A DNA stretch of 36,063 bases from JAUWTJ01 sp965603015 (lineage in GTDB: Bacteria; Pseudomonadota; Alphaproteobacteria; M2410), in the NCBI GenBank assembly GCA_965603015.1, contig CBFDBJ010000030.1, positions 1 to 36,063 of the forward strand, in the 5' to 3' direction. Position numbers and translations under genes: made by a program. A model generated the notes under the pieces. It was given only the letters and a program-made list of their open reading frames with translations, made no database searches and had not been told where the DNA came from. Shown piece after piece: positions 1 to 7,369 of this stretch (positions are counted from its first letter, which is position 1; each line of letters begins with the position of its first letter).

Positions 1-210
1 GAACCCGGGCGTGCCGAGAAAGGCCCCCGACTGGGTCAGAGCCTGGGTCTCGCCATAAAAAACATTCACATTCTGCGCCGAGACTTTGGTGCGAGCCGGT
101 TGCTGTTCGGTATTTGCGGCGCTGCCATGAAGCGTGACGCGCGGCTGTGCAATGGCCTGTTGCGCAACACCGGCTTTGGCTGAGTTTTCTTTTTTCACGA
201 TTACATCCAT
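1..210 (-). CDS. pstB: Phosphate ABC transporter ATPase PstB, N-terminal fragment
   Basis: PstB is the cytoplasmic ATPase that powers the PstSCA phosphate importer. Only the first 70 codons lie in the window; the start is the ATG at 208-210, 5 bp after the pstA stop. After a poorly conserved leader of about 45 residues the protein reads VSAQNVNVFYGETQAL, the usual start of PstB ahead of the Walker A region. The next residues should be of the type 'xDVSLDI...AFIGPSGCGKS', but the sequence instead reads TQSGAFLGTPGF to the window edge, and neither other frame restores PstB. Identity is supported mainly by position at the end of pstS-pstC-pstA. The last ~40 bases are suspect (see findings). Confidence 0.75.
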   Translation of the reverse strand, partial: MDVIVKKENSAKAGVAQQAIAQPRVTLHGSAANTEQQPARTKVSAQNVNVFYGETQALTQSGAFLGTPGF

Positions 211-215
211 TGAAG

Positions 216-1526
216 TTACCACCTGGTTTCGAATTTGTTGCGTAGATAAATGGCCACAGAGTTCATCACGAGCAGGAAGGCTAAAAGAACCATGATTGCC
301 GCGCCGGTCTTTTCTATGAAGCCGCGCTCCGGGCTGTCAGCCCAGAGGTAGATCTGAACCGGCAGGACGGTTGCCGGGTCGGTGACGCTGGTGGGCGTGT
401 CCGCGATGAAGGCGACCATGCCGATCATGAGCAGCGGCGCGGTTTCGCCAAGGGCGCGTGCCATGCCAATGATCGCGCCGGTCAGCATGCCGGGCAGGGC
501 CAGCGGCACGACATGGTGAAAGATTGTCTGAATATCGCTGGCGCCAAGGCCGAGGGCGGCTTCGCGAATGGATGGCGGAACGGCCTGCAGGGCGGCGCGG
601 GAGGCGATCAGAATTGTCGGCAGGGTCATGAGTGCCAGCACCATGCCGCCGGCCAGCGGGGCAGAGCGAGGCAAGCCGAAGAAATTCAGAAAAACCGCCA
701 GTCCGAGAATGCCAAAAATGATCGAGGGCACGGCGGCCAGGTTGTTGATATTGACCTCGATGATCCGGGTCAGGCGATTGCGCGGTGCCAGCTCTTCAAG
801 ATAGATCGCCGCCATGACACCAAGCGGCAGCGCCAGGGCAATGCACACGGCGAGCGACAGAAAGGATCCGACTATGGCGCCCCGGATGCCGGCGAGCTCC
901 GGCTCGCGGCTGTCGCCATGGCTCAGGAAATCCCGGTTGAAGATGATCCGAAGGGAGCCATCATGCTCAAGGGCTTCGACCCATGAAATCTGGCTGTCAG
1001 TGAGAAAGTTTGCACCGTTGTCCTTGCCTGCCTTGAGCCACATGTCGACGTCGCTGGATGCGGTCAGTGTCACAGTCTGTGTCGTGCCGATCAGGTCGGG
1101 ATTGGTGATGACATGACTTCGGAGTTCATATTCGGCGCCCGTGCTGACAATTTTCTTGAGGGCTCGCCGATCCTTGCGTCCGGTCACGTCCGGGAATTTG
1201 TCTCGCAATGTTTTTACAATGAGGCTCTGATAGTTGGCGCGTGCCAGAGTTTCCGGGAGACGTGTGCCTGCCGGATCGATCACTGTCTCATCGAGGGTGA
1301 TGGCAAGATCCAGAACCGTGCGCTGAAAGGCACTTTTGCCGACAAGAATTACAAATGTGAGCAGGATTGCCAGAACCAGAAGCGAGAGCCCGACCGCTGC
1401 CTGCCCCTGAAGACGCAAGCGCCTGTCGGCCCGGTAGCGCCGCGCCAGGCCGAGGGAGACCTGTTTAACGATGCCGGATTTTGGCAGGTCTGAATCTATG
1501 GGGCCAGAATTGAAAGTGTCAGTCAT
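216..1526 (-). CDS. pstA: Phosphate ABC transporter permease PstA (DUF3333 N-terminus)
   Basis: PstA is one of the two inner-membrane permeases of the high-affinity phosphate importer. The product is about 436 residues, much longer than E. coli PstA, because it carries the extra N-terminal domain (DUF3333) common in alphaproteobacterial PstA: a basic stretch, a first membrane helix (LLVLAILLTFVILVG) and a large periplasmic segment. The permease core follows, with the EAA-type loop REAALGLGAS and ALGETAPLL. I chose the ATG at 1526: it overlaps the pstC stop by 8 nt (ATGACTGA arrangement), as expected for translational coupling. An in-frame start further upstream (1568) would lie deeper inside pstC. 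Confidence 0.95.
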   Translation of the reverse strand: MTDTFNSGPIDSDLPKSGIVKQVSLGLARRYRADRRLRLQGQAAVGLSLLVLAILLTFVILVGKSAFQRTVLDLAITLDETVIDPAGTRLPETLARANYQSLIVKTLRDKFPDVTGRKDRRALKKIVSTGAEYELRSHVITNPDLIGTTQTVTLTASSDVDMWLKAGKDNGANFLTDSQISWVEALEHDGSLRIIFNRDFLSHGDSREPELAGIRGAIVGSFLSLAVCIALALPLGVMAAIYLEELAPRNRLTRIIEVNINNLAAVPSIIFGILGLAVFLNFFGLPRSAPLAGGMVLALMTLPTILIASRAALQAVPPSIREAALGLGASDIQTIFHHVVPLALPGMLTGAIIGMARALGETAPLLMIGMVAFIADTPTSVTDPATVLPVQIYLWADSPERGFIEKTGAAIMVLLAFLLVMNSVAIYLRNKFETRW

Positions 1527-2514
1527 ATTGTTCTCGATATTTGTCAACGATCCGCAGGGCGATGACATTCATAACAAGTGTGATGGCAAGGAGCGTAAGG
1601 CCGAGGGCAAAAGCGGCAAGGGTCTTGGCGCTGTCAAACTCCTGGTCACCGGTCAGCAAGCTGACGATTTGCACGGTCACTGTCGTGACCGTCTCAAGAG
1701 GATTGGCGGTCAGATTTGCAGACAGGCCCGCGGCCATCACAACGATCATGGTTTCTCCCAGGGCGCGAGACGCCGCCAGCAAAAAACCGCCGATAATGCC
1801 GGGCAGGGCGGCCGGCAGGACGACCTGGCGGATGGTTTCGGACCGGGTCGCGCCAAGCCCGAATGAGCCTTCCCGAAGGGTGCGGGGGACAGCTGTAATG
1901 ATGTCGTCAGAGAGCGAGGAGATCAGCGGGACAATCATAATGCCCATGACCAGACCGGCGGCCAGTGCACTTTCCGAAGAGATATGGAAGCCAATGTCCC
2001 GCCCGGTCCGGGCGAGCCATGGCGCAACCGCCAGTGCAGCGAAAACGCCGTAAACGACTGTCGGGATACCGGCAAGAATTTCAAGCATTGGCTTGATGAT
2101 TTTGCGAGTGCGAGGCGAGGCATATTCGGCGAGGTAAATCGCGGCGAAGAGGCCGAGCGGACCTGCGACGACGAGCGCTATGAAGCTGATGAGGGCGGTG
2201 CCTGTTAACAGGGGAACGATCCCGAAGCTTCCTGATGAGCCAACCTGGTCGGCTCGGATTGCTGTCTGGGGGCTCCATTCCAGACCGGTGAAAAAGGAAA
2301 GTGGCGAGACTTTCTGGAAGAACTGAAGGGCCTCGAAAATCAGGGAAAGAACAATTCCAAGGGTTGTGAAAATAGCGATCGCCGAGGATGCCATGAGGGC
2401 AAGCCGGATGACTTTCTCAAGGGCAACAGCGGATCGCGGTCGCTTGTAGCGAAAAGATCGCCGGGGCGCCGGGCCCCGAGCGATCTGATCAGCGGTTGGG
2501 CTAGTTGATTGCAC
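1519..2514 (-). CDS. pstC: Phosphate ABC transporter permease PstC
   Basis: PstC is the second membrane permease of the PstSCAB phosphate importer. About 331 residues from the GTG at 2514, which overlaps the last codons of pstS and has GGAAG six bases upstream. The open frame continues further upstream, but there it is only the shadow of pstS. A basic cytoplasmic leader (RYKRPRSAVALEKVIRLALMAS) is followed by the first helix, then the typical PstC block SFFTGLEWSP and GIVPLLTGTALI, the EAA-like loop LREGSFGLGATRSETI, and ALGETMIVVMAAG. Gene overlaps at both ends point to one co-translated operon pstS-pstC-pstA-pstB. Confidence 0.95.
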   Translation of the reverse strand: MQSTSPTADQIARGPAPRRSFRYKRPRSAVALEKVIRLALMASSAIAIFTTLGIVLSLIFEALQFFQKVSPLSFFTGLEWSPQTAIRADQVGSSGSFGIVPLLTGTALISFIALVVAGPLGLFAAIYLAEYASPRTRKIIKPMLEILAGIPTVVYGVFAALAVAPWLARTGRDIGFHISSESALAAGLVMGIMIVPLISSLSDDIITAVPRTLREGSFGLGATRSETIRQVVLPAALPGIIGGFLLAASRALGETMIVVMAAGLSANLTANPLETVTTVTVQIVSLLTGDQEFDSAKTLAAFALGLTLLAITLVMNVIALRIVDKYREQYD

Positions 2515-3538
2515 CAACTTCTTCCAGTCCTGTTGCTTTTTTCCGCCAGTCGGCACGTTCCGCTTCCGGCATGGAGATGAGGCCCTTATCTGCCAGGTAA
2601 CCCTCTGGTCCCCAGGCAGCCTCGCTGGTAAATTCGGCGATAAAGGCAGGGATGGCCGGGTTTGACCGCCCGTCAGTGGACTTTGCATAGAAGAACAGCG
2701 ACCGGGATATGGGGTAGGAGCCATCGGAAATGGCGTCATACTCCGGCTCTACGCCTTCGATGGTGCTGCCCTGAATAAGATCGGCGTTCTGATCAAGGTA
2801 ACTGAAGCCGAAGACGCCAAAGGCGTTCGTGTTGGCGCCCAGTTTTTGCACGATGAGATTGTCATTTTCACCAGCGATGACAAAATGACCATCCTCGCGG
2901 ATCGTGTGGCATTTGGCTTTGTAGAGAGACTTGTTCGCTTTCTTGAGGTCCTTCACGCCGGGGAAGGTTTTGCAGCCTGCTTCCATGGCAAGCTCGACGA
3001 AGGCATCGCGGGTTCCCGATGTTGGCGGAGGCCCGAGAACTTCAATGCGCCGATTTGGCAGTTGCTCTGAGACGTCTTTCCAGGTTTTGTTTGGATTGGC
3101 CTTCCAGCCACCGTTGCCGTCGGGAATTTCCTTTGCCAGTGCGAGGAAGACCTCTTTTCTGGTGAGATTGAGCTGATCGGCTTTGACTGAATTGGCAATC
3201 ACGATGCCATCATAGCCGATTTTGACTTCAACGATTCCCGTTACACCGTTATTTGTGCACAGATCGATTTCGGAGGTCTTGATGCGTCTTGAAGCATTGG
3301 TTAAGGACGGGTGCGAAGGGCCTGTTCCACTGCAAAACAGTTTCATGCCGCCGCCGGTGCCAGTGCTTTCGACAATCGGCGTCGCGTAGGATGTGGTTTT
3401 TCCGAAACGTTCGGCGACTGCGGTTGAAAATGGGTAGACGGTTGAGGATCCGACGATGCGGATTTGATCAGCCGCCTCGGCGGCCATGGAAAGGCCGACA
3501 ATGAGGCCAAGAGTTGTAAGGGTCGATTTGAGATACAT
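2501..3538 (-). CDS. pstS: Phosphate-binding periplasmic protein PstS
   Basis: PstS captures phosphate in the periplasm and hands it to PstCA. The product is about 345 residues with a clear signal peptide (KSTLTTLGLIVGLSMAAEA, cleavage near AEA-A). The mature protein opens with DQIRIVGSSTVYPFS and contains STGTGGGMKLFC, NASRRI and PTSGTRDAFVELAM, the phosphate-binding loops of the PstS family. Two in-frame ATGs exist at 3547 and 3538. GGAG lies one base before the first but about ten before the second, so I chose 3538. A Pho box lies about 105 bp upstream, which suggests PhoB-driven transcription of pstS and the permease genes even though phoR sits directly ahead. Confidence 0.95.
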   Translation of the reverse strand: MYLKSTLTTLGLIVGLSMAAEAADQIRIVGSSTVYPFSTAVAERFGKTTSYATPIVESTGTGGGMKLFCSGTGPSHPSLTNASRRIKTSEIDLCTNNGVTGIVEVKIGYDGIVIANSVKADQLNLTRKEVFLALAKEIPDGNGGWKANPNKTWKDVSEQLPNRRIEVLGPPPTSGTRDAFVELAMEAGCKTFPGVKDLKKANKSLYKAKCHTIREDGHFVIAGENDNLIVQKLGANTNAFGVFGFSYLDQNADLIQGSTIEGVEPEYDAISDGSYPISRSLFFYAKSTDGRSNPAIPAFIAEFTSEAAWGPEGYLADKGLISMPEAERADWRKKATGLEEVGAIN

Positions 3539-3643
3539 GGAATTCATTCTCCTTCAAATATCCGTTTCCTGGCACGGAATGCAGGTTTATCCCGCGCCTT
3601 CCCTTGCGTTCTAGGCCTGGCTGGATTCTCTTTTATGATGGTT

Positions 3644-3663
3644 ATGTAACGGTTTTATGACAG
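3644..3663 (-). promoter_or_regulatory. Pho box upstream of pstS
   Basis: On the minus strand this reads CTGTCATAAAACCGTTACAT. The first half is a perfect CTGTCAT, followed by an A/T-rich 4-base spacer and a degenerate second repeat at 11-bp spacing, the arrangement bound by a PhoB dimer. It lies between the phoR stop and pstS, pointing toward pstS. Confidence 0.7.
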
Positions 3664-3688
3664 GCGATTGCCTGATGCCCCGCCGGGT

Positions 3689-4723
3689 TCAGGCGCGCAG
3701 GAAAACCGAGAAAAGCGTGCCGTTTTCGGGGCTGCTTTCGATGACCAGCCGCCCGCGGTGATGATTTACCATGTGTTTGACGATAGCGAGGCCCAGGCCC
3801 GTGCCGCCAACGGAACGCGAGCGGCCCTTGTCGATGCGGTAGAACCGCTCGGTCAGTCTTGGCAGGTGTTCCGGGGCAATGGTCTCACCGAAATTCCGGA
3901 CTGAGACACGCACACCTTTGTCGCCGATATCAGGGATGCGGTTGATCGCCTCGATGGAGACCGTCACGGCACTGTTGTCTGTGCCATATTTGATGGCGTT
4001 TTCAACCAGGTTGGTAAAAACCTGAATGAGCTCTTGCTGGTCGCCGGGGATGACGGGAATGGAGCCATTGCATACGACGTCTATTGTCATTGCCTTGCTC
4101 TGTGCCTTTTGACCGAGCGTGTCACAAACAGTGCGCAACACATGCTCCAGATCGACTTGCCCTTGAGGCCGATTGTGTTCGTTGGCCTCGATTTTCGAAA
4201 GGGAAAGCAAGTCGTCAATCAGCGCTCTCATCCGGCTTGCCTCATTTGCCATGATGGCAAGGAACCGGTCTTGTGCGTCGGGATCATCTTTGGCTGAAGT
4301 CTGGAGGGTTTCGAGAAAGCCAATAAGTGATACGAGCGGTGAACGCAGTTCGTGACTGACATTGGCAATAAATTCGGATCGCACGCTTTCCGCGGCCCTC
4401 GCCGACGTGATGTCGTGGAGGACAAGTAAAACCTGTGCTTCGCCCGGGGTCGTTTTCGAGTCCGGAATTGTGGATACGGAAAGTTCGAAGGTCCGCATGA
4501 CCGGGTGGGAGAAACTGACTTCATCGCTTTGTGTCGCAGCGCCCTCCAGAACGGCATCGACGGCGTGCAGGATGTCCGGATGACGCAGGGTCAGGGACAG
4601 GTCCTCACCCTTGTAGACAGTGCCCAGCAGGCCTCGGGTGGCCGTATTGGAGCCAGCGATCCTGCGGTCCCCGTCGATCAGAATGACAGGATCGGGCAGG
4701 GCATTGATAATGTGATCGTCCAA
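3689..4723 (-). CDS. phoR: Phosphate-regulon sensor histidine kinase PhoR (soluble form)
   Basis: PhoR phosphorylates PhoB when phosphate is low, gated by PhoU and the Pst transporter. 344 residues: a PAS-like domain (about 5-110), a HisKA dimerisation domain with the phospho-acceptor His124 in SHELRSPLVSL, then the HATPase domain with the N box (NLVENAIKYG, about 238-247) and the G box GGTGLGLAIV (about 306-315). The start is a TTG with GGAG six bases upstream; an in-frame TGA eight codons before it rules out a longer protein. There is no membrane helix, whereas many PhoR proteins have one or two N-terminal helices. The H box has Ser where Thr is usual (ELRSP). It directly precedes pstS, the usual alphaproteobacterial order. 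Confidence 0.9.
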   Translation of the reverse strand: MDDHIINALPDPVILIDGDRRIAGSNTATRGLLGTVYKGEDLSLTLRHPDILHAVDAVLEGAATQSDEVSFSHPVMRTFELSVSTIPDSKTTPGEAQVLLVLHDITSARAAESVRSEFIANVSHELRSPLVSLIGFLETLQTSAKDDPDAQDRFLAIMANEASRMRALIDDLLSLSKIEANEHNRPQGQVDLEHVLRTVCDTLGQKAQSKAMTIDVVCNGSIPVIPGDQQELIQVFTNLVENAIKYGTDNSAVTVSIEAINRIPDIGDKGVRVSVRNFGETIAPEHLPRLTERFYRIDKGRSRSVGGTGLGLAIVKHMVNHHRGRLVIESSPENGTLFSVFLRA

Positions 4724-4762
4724 CGGGCGCTCCGGGTTTGGTCCTCATGGTCTTTGAAGGTT

Positions 4763-5239
4763 TTACTTCGCGGCTTGCCATGTGTCGAGGACTTCGCGGG
4801 CACGGTTCTTCGCCGGGTCGAGGGCCCCGTCTTGTCCCTCTACTTTTGCGGTCAGTTCGATGACGTAGCCGTTGGGGTCGCGGAAATAGATCGAGTGGAT
4901 GAAGGTGTGATCCGAGATCCCCCTGACCTCACGGCCTTCTGCCTTGGCTTTGTCGAACATTGTGTGGAGGGTCTCCATATCGACCTCGACGGCGATGTGA
5001 AGGTCGAAATCGTGTTGATCTATGAACTCGAATGGCTGATCCGGTGCTTCAAAGAAGGCAAGGCACGAGCCATCTTCCATCTGGAAAAAAGTGTGCAGCA
5101 CCCTGGCCTCGCGGCCCGTGATTGTCGTAGAGATATCGAGCGCGCCGACCAGCGGCAGCTTCAGAAAGTCCTCGTAGAACTTGCGGGTTTCTTCGGAGTC
5201 GCGGCAGCGGTACGCGTTGTGGTGCAGTCCCTTGATCAT
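4763..5239 (-). CDS. VOC-superfamily (glyoxalase/dioxygenase fold) protein
   Basis: 158 residues with the paired beta-alpha-beta-beta-beta modules of the vicinal oxygen chelate fold. The first module starts LHHNAYRCRDSEETRKFYEDFL and the second FDLHIAVEVDMETLHTMFDKAK. The C-terminal strand IYFRDPNGYVIEL carries the usual Glu metal ligand, and the His in LHHNAY and in FDLHI are the other likely ligands. The family includes glyoxalases, extradiol dioxygenases and antibiotic-binding proteins, so the substrate cannot be told. An excellent ribosome site (GAGGAGG, 7 bases before ATG) supports the start. It ends 39 bp before phoR on the same strand and may be co-transcribed with it. Confidence 0.85.
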   Translation of the reverse strand: MIKGLHHNAYRCRDSEETRKFYEDFLKLPLVGALDISTTITGREARVLHTFFQMEDGSCLAFFEAPDQPFEFIDQHDFDLHIAVEVDMETLHTMFDKAKAEGREVRGISDHTFIHSIYFRDPNGYVIELTAKVEGQDGALDPAKNRAREVLDTWQAAK

Positions 5240-5331
5240 GTGGTGCCTCCTCTATTTGCGAATGAGAGGCTGTCTACGCGGAGCTCGCTGATTTGGCGAG
5301 GCAGGATTTGAAACCAAAGTTCGGCGCCGGG

Positions 5332-7152
5332 TTACCAGCCGATGGAGAAGCCCGCGACCAGGTTGTGGCGAACGAAGTCGGAATTGGATTCACCTTGATA
5401 GGAGAACTGCGCCCGCACACGCTGGCTCAGGGCCCATGAGAGTGAGGCGCCATAGATGGCAAAAGTCCGATGATCATCGCCGCTGGTTGAAAGGCTGACC
5501 GGATCCGCGAAGCCGGTAATAAAGGCATTGGTCGTCAGATCATCCAGCAGGACCTCGTGGGCCGCGCCGCCGAAAAACCGGCCGCTCCAGCCTTCGTCGT
5601 CGATGTTCATCGAACCAAAGAGGACATCGAACTGACCCTCGGCACGGAAAATCTCGGTCGTGTGCTCTTCGATCATCAGTCCGGGAACAATTCCGGCACC
5701 ATCGTCAACATAGTCGTCCTGGTAGGCAGAGGTATATTCGATCGCTACATTGGGGCGAAAGAAATTATCTTCGGACAGGCCGAAAGTGCGGCCCAGCTCA
5801 AGACGGGCGTCCCACATGTAGCTGCCGAACTCGTCGGTCGCTCTTCCGCTCGTCACGCCGTCGGTTACGGCGCGTGTCGCATCGAACTGGCCAACAGCTG
5901 CGGTCACGAAAAGATTGGCATAGTGTGTACGTGAAATATTTGCCATATACGCGCCAACATAAACTGTTTCTCCATCCGCGTTGCCGGCCTTGTGATCAAG
6001 GTCTACATCGCTGATGCCGTAGCCAACCATGCCGCCAAAGGTCCAGTCGTTTGAGGCTCTGGAATCCAGTCCAATTGATGCGCCGCTGGCGGTGGCTTTA
6101 TATCCGGTCACAGCGTCTTGCGGGTCTTGCGTCGACTTCATGCCGAACCCTTCAAGCCACATGCCACCATAGTTGGATGAGACCTGCAAGCGAGGCAGGG
6201 CGCTCAAAGTACGGTGCATGCGATCAGAGCCGGTTTGTTCAGACGCGATCATGTCAGCGATAAATCCGGGTGTGTATTCATCGTTCTGGACGGCCAGGCT
6301 CAAATCGCTCTGCCACAGGCCGGATTGTTGCCGGTTCGTCTGGCTGGCCATCAGCGCCCCGGAGGAAGGCGTTTCGTTGCCTGCAAATATGTTGCGCTTG
6401 GTGCGTTTGTAGGCGCTGTCGCGGTAGCGGTGGTCAATCCGGGCATGGATCGTATTGAGGATCCCGCGATGGGCGTCAAGCGCGACACCGGTTGCGGCCT
6501 GGTGAATGACCTCGCTGACGCCGATCAGAACCAGAGAATTGCCGAATTGAATGTCGTTGGCGCCCGCGATCGTTGCGTATTGAAGGAGATTGCCCTGGGC
6601 GTCTGTGACGCCGCCGAAATCACCGGTAACACCGCCGGTGGCCGTCAGAACAGTCACAACCGCGTCCTGCGCAAGATCTCCCATCAGCATGAGATTGGCG
6701 CCGCTGTCTATGGTGGCGCCTCCGGTTACATCGACTTTGGTTGACGTCCCGCCGCCAAGCGTCACCGCAAGTGACGATCCGCTTGCAAGAGACAGATTTC
6801 CATTGATCGAGAGATCACCTGCCGAAGCGATCAGTTTCCCATCGACGAAGACATCACCGTTGATTGTCCCCATGCCGCCGAACGAGGCGCTGGCAGAAAC
6901 ATTGGTGAAATCGTTGGTGAGGGTTCCATCAATAAACAGACTGCCGCCCAGAACTGAAGTGATCCCCGTCGGTCCCAGGTCATCTACGCCAATACAGGTC
7001 ATTGTGTCATCCAGGGCCATATTGACGGTCGTGGGATCACACGGTACCGAGGCGGCCTCCGACTTGGTCAATCCGCTGAAGCAAAACAGTGCGGCCAAGC
7101 TAACGGCTATCGCACTCGATTTCCGAAACACGGCCACTCGTATTCGTTGCAT
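5332..7152 (-). CDS. Autotransporter (type Va) outer-membrane protein
   Basis: About 606 residues from the ATG at 7152; an in-frame TTG at 7173 is less likely. A signal peptide (VAVFRKSSAIAVSLAALFCFSGLTKSEA) leads into a short Gly/Ser/Thr-rich passenger of roughly 200 residues with strand-like phrases such as GTINGDVFVDGKL and DLSINGNLSLASGSSLAV, typical of beta-solenoid passengers. A linker region (about 220-330) follows. The final ~270 residues form the autotransporter beta-barrel, starting near YGGMWLEGFGMKS and ending in aromatic GFSIGW, the outer-membrane C-terminal signature. I see no protease or lipase motif in the passenger, so its role (adhesion, aggregation or other) is unknown. It may follow the secreted protein encoded at 7370-9400. 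Confidence 0.85.
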   Translation of the reverse strand: MQRIRVAVFRKSSAIAVSLAALFCFSGLTKSEAASVPCDPTTVNMALDDTMTCIGVDDLGPTGITSVLGGSLFIDGTLTNDFTNVSASASFGGMGTINGDVFVDGKLIASAGDLSINGNLSLASGSSLAVTLGGGTSTKVDVTGGATIDSGANLMLMGDLAQDAVVTVLTATGGVTGDFGGVTDAQGNLLQYATIAGANDIQFGNSLVLIGVSEVIHQAATGVALDAHRGILNTIHARIDHRYRDSAYKRTKRNIFAGNETPSSGALMASQTNRQQSGLWQSDLSLAVQNDEYTPGFIADMIASEQTGSDRMHRTLSALPRLQVSSNYGGMWLEGFGMKSTQDPQDAVTGYKATASGASIGLDSRASNDWTFGGMVGYGISDVDLDHKAGNADGETVYVGAYMANISRTHYANLFVTAAVGQFDATRAVTDGVTSGRATDEFGSYMWDARLELGRTFGLSEDNFFRPNVAIEYTSAYQDDYVDDGAGIVPGLMIEEHTTEIFRAEGQFDVLFGSMNIDDEGWSGRFFGGAAHEVLLDDLTTNAFITGFADPVSLSTSGDDHRTFAIYGASLSWALSQRVRAQFSYQGESNSDFVRHNLVAGFSIGW

Positions 7153-7369
7153 TAAAACCCCCGTACTACCCAATCATACATCTACCCAATGTATCCGTGC
7201 CGGAGAGTGCCATCGTTAACCAACCGGTTCAAGCGGAAGGTGGATGGTAGAGGGCGCTGCCCACGGCCTTATACGGCCTAGTGACCTCCAGGACACAGGT
7301 AAAGAGTGCTATCAGACTGATCTAGCTCTGTTTTTCGGGATTCGTGTGAAATCGCGATCAAACCAGGGG

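Noticed and set aside
513..986. Long plus-strand frames opposite pstA and pstC.
   Set aside because: They are antisense shadows of strong minus-strand genes, biased in composition (Arg, Gln, Gly, Ala), with no recognisable domain.
5285..5305. A CTCGC/GCGAG hairpin after the autotransporter gene.
   Set aside because: Five-bp stem with no T-run on the minus strand; too weak to call a terminator.
7262..7280. GGCC-TTATAC-GGCC in the gap between the autotransporter and the ZU5/dockerin-like gene.
   Set aside because: A four-base repeat that is not a convincing operator or terminator.
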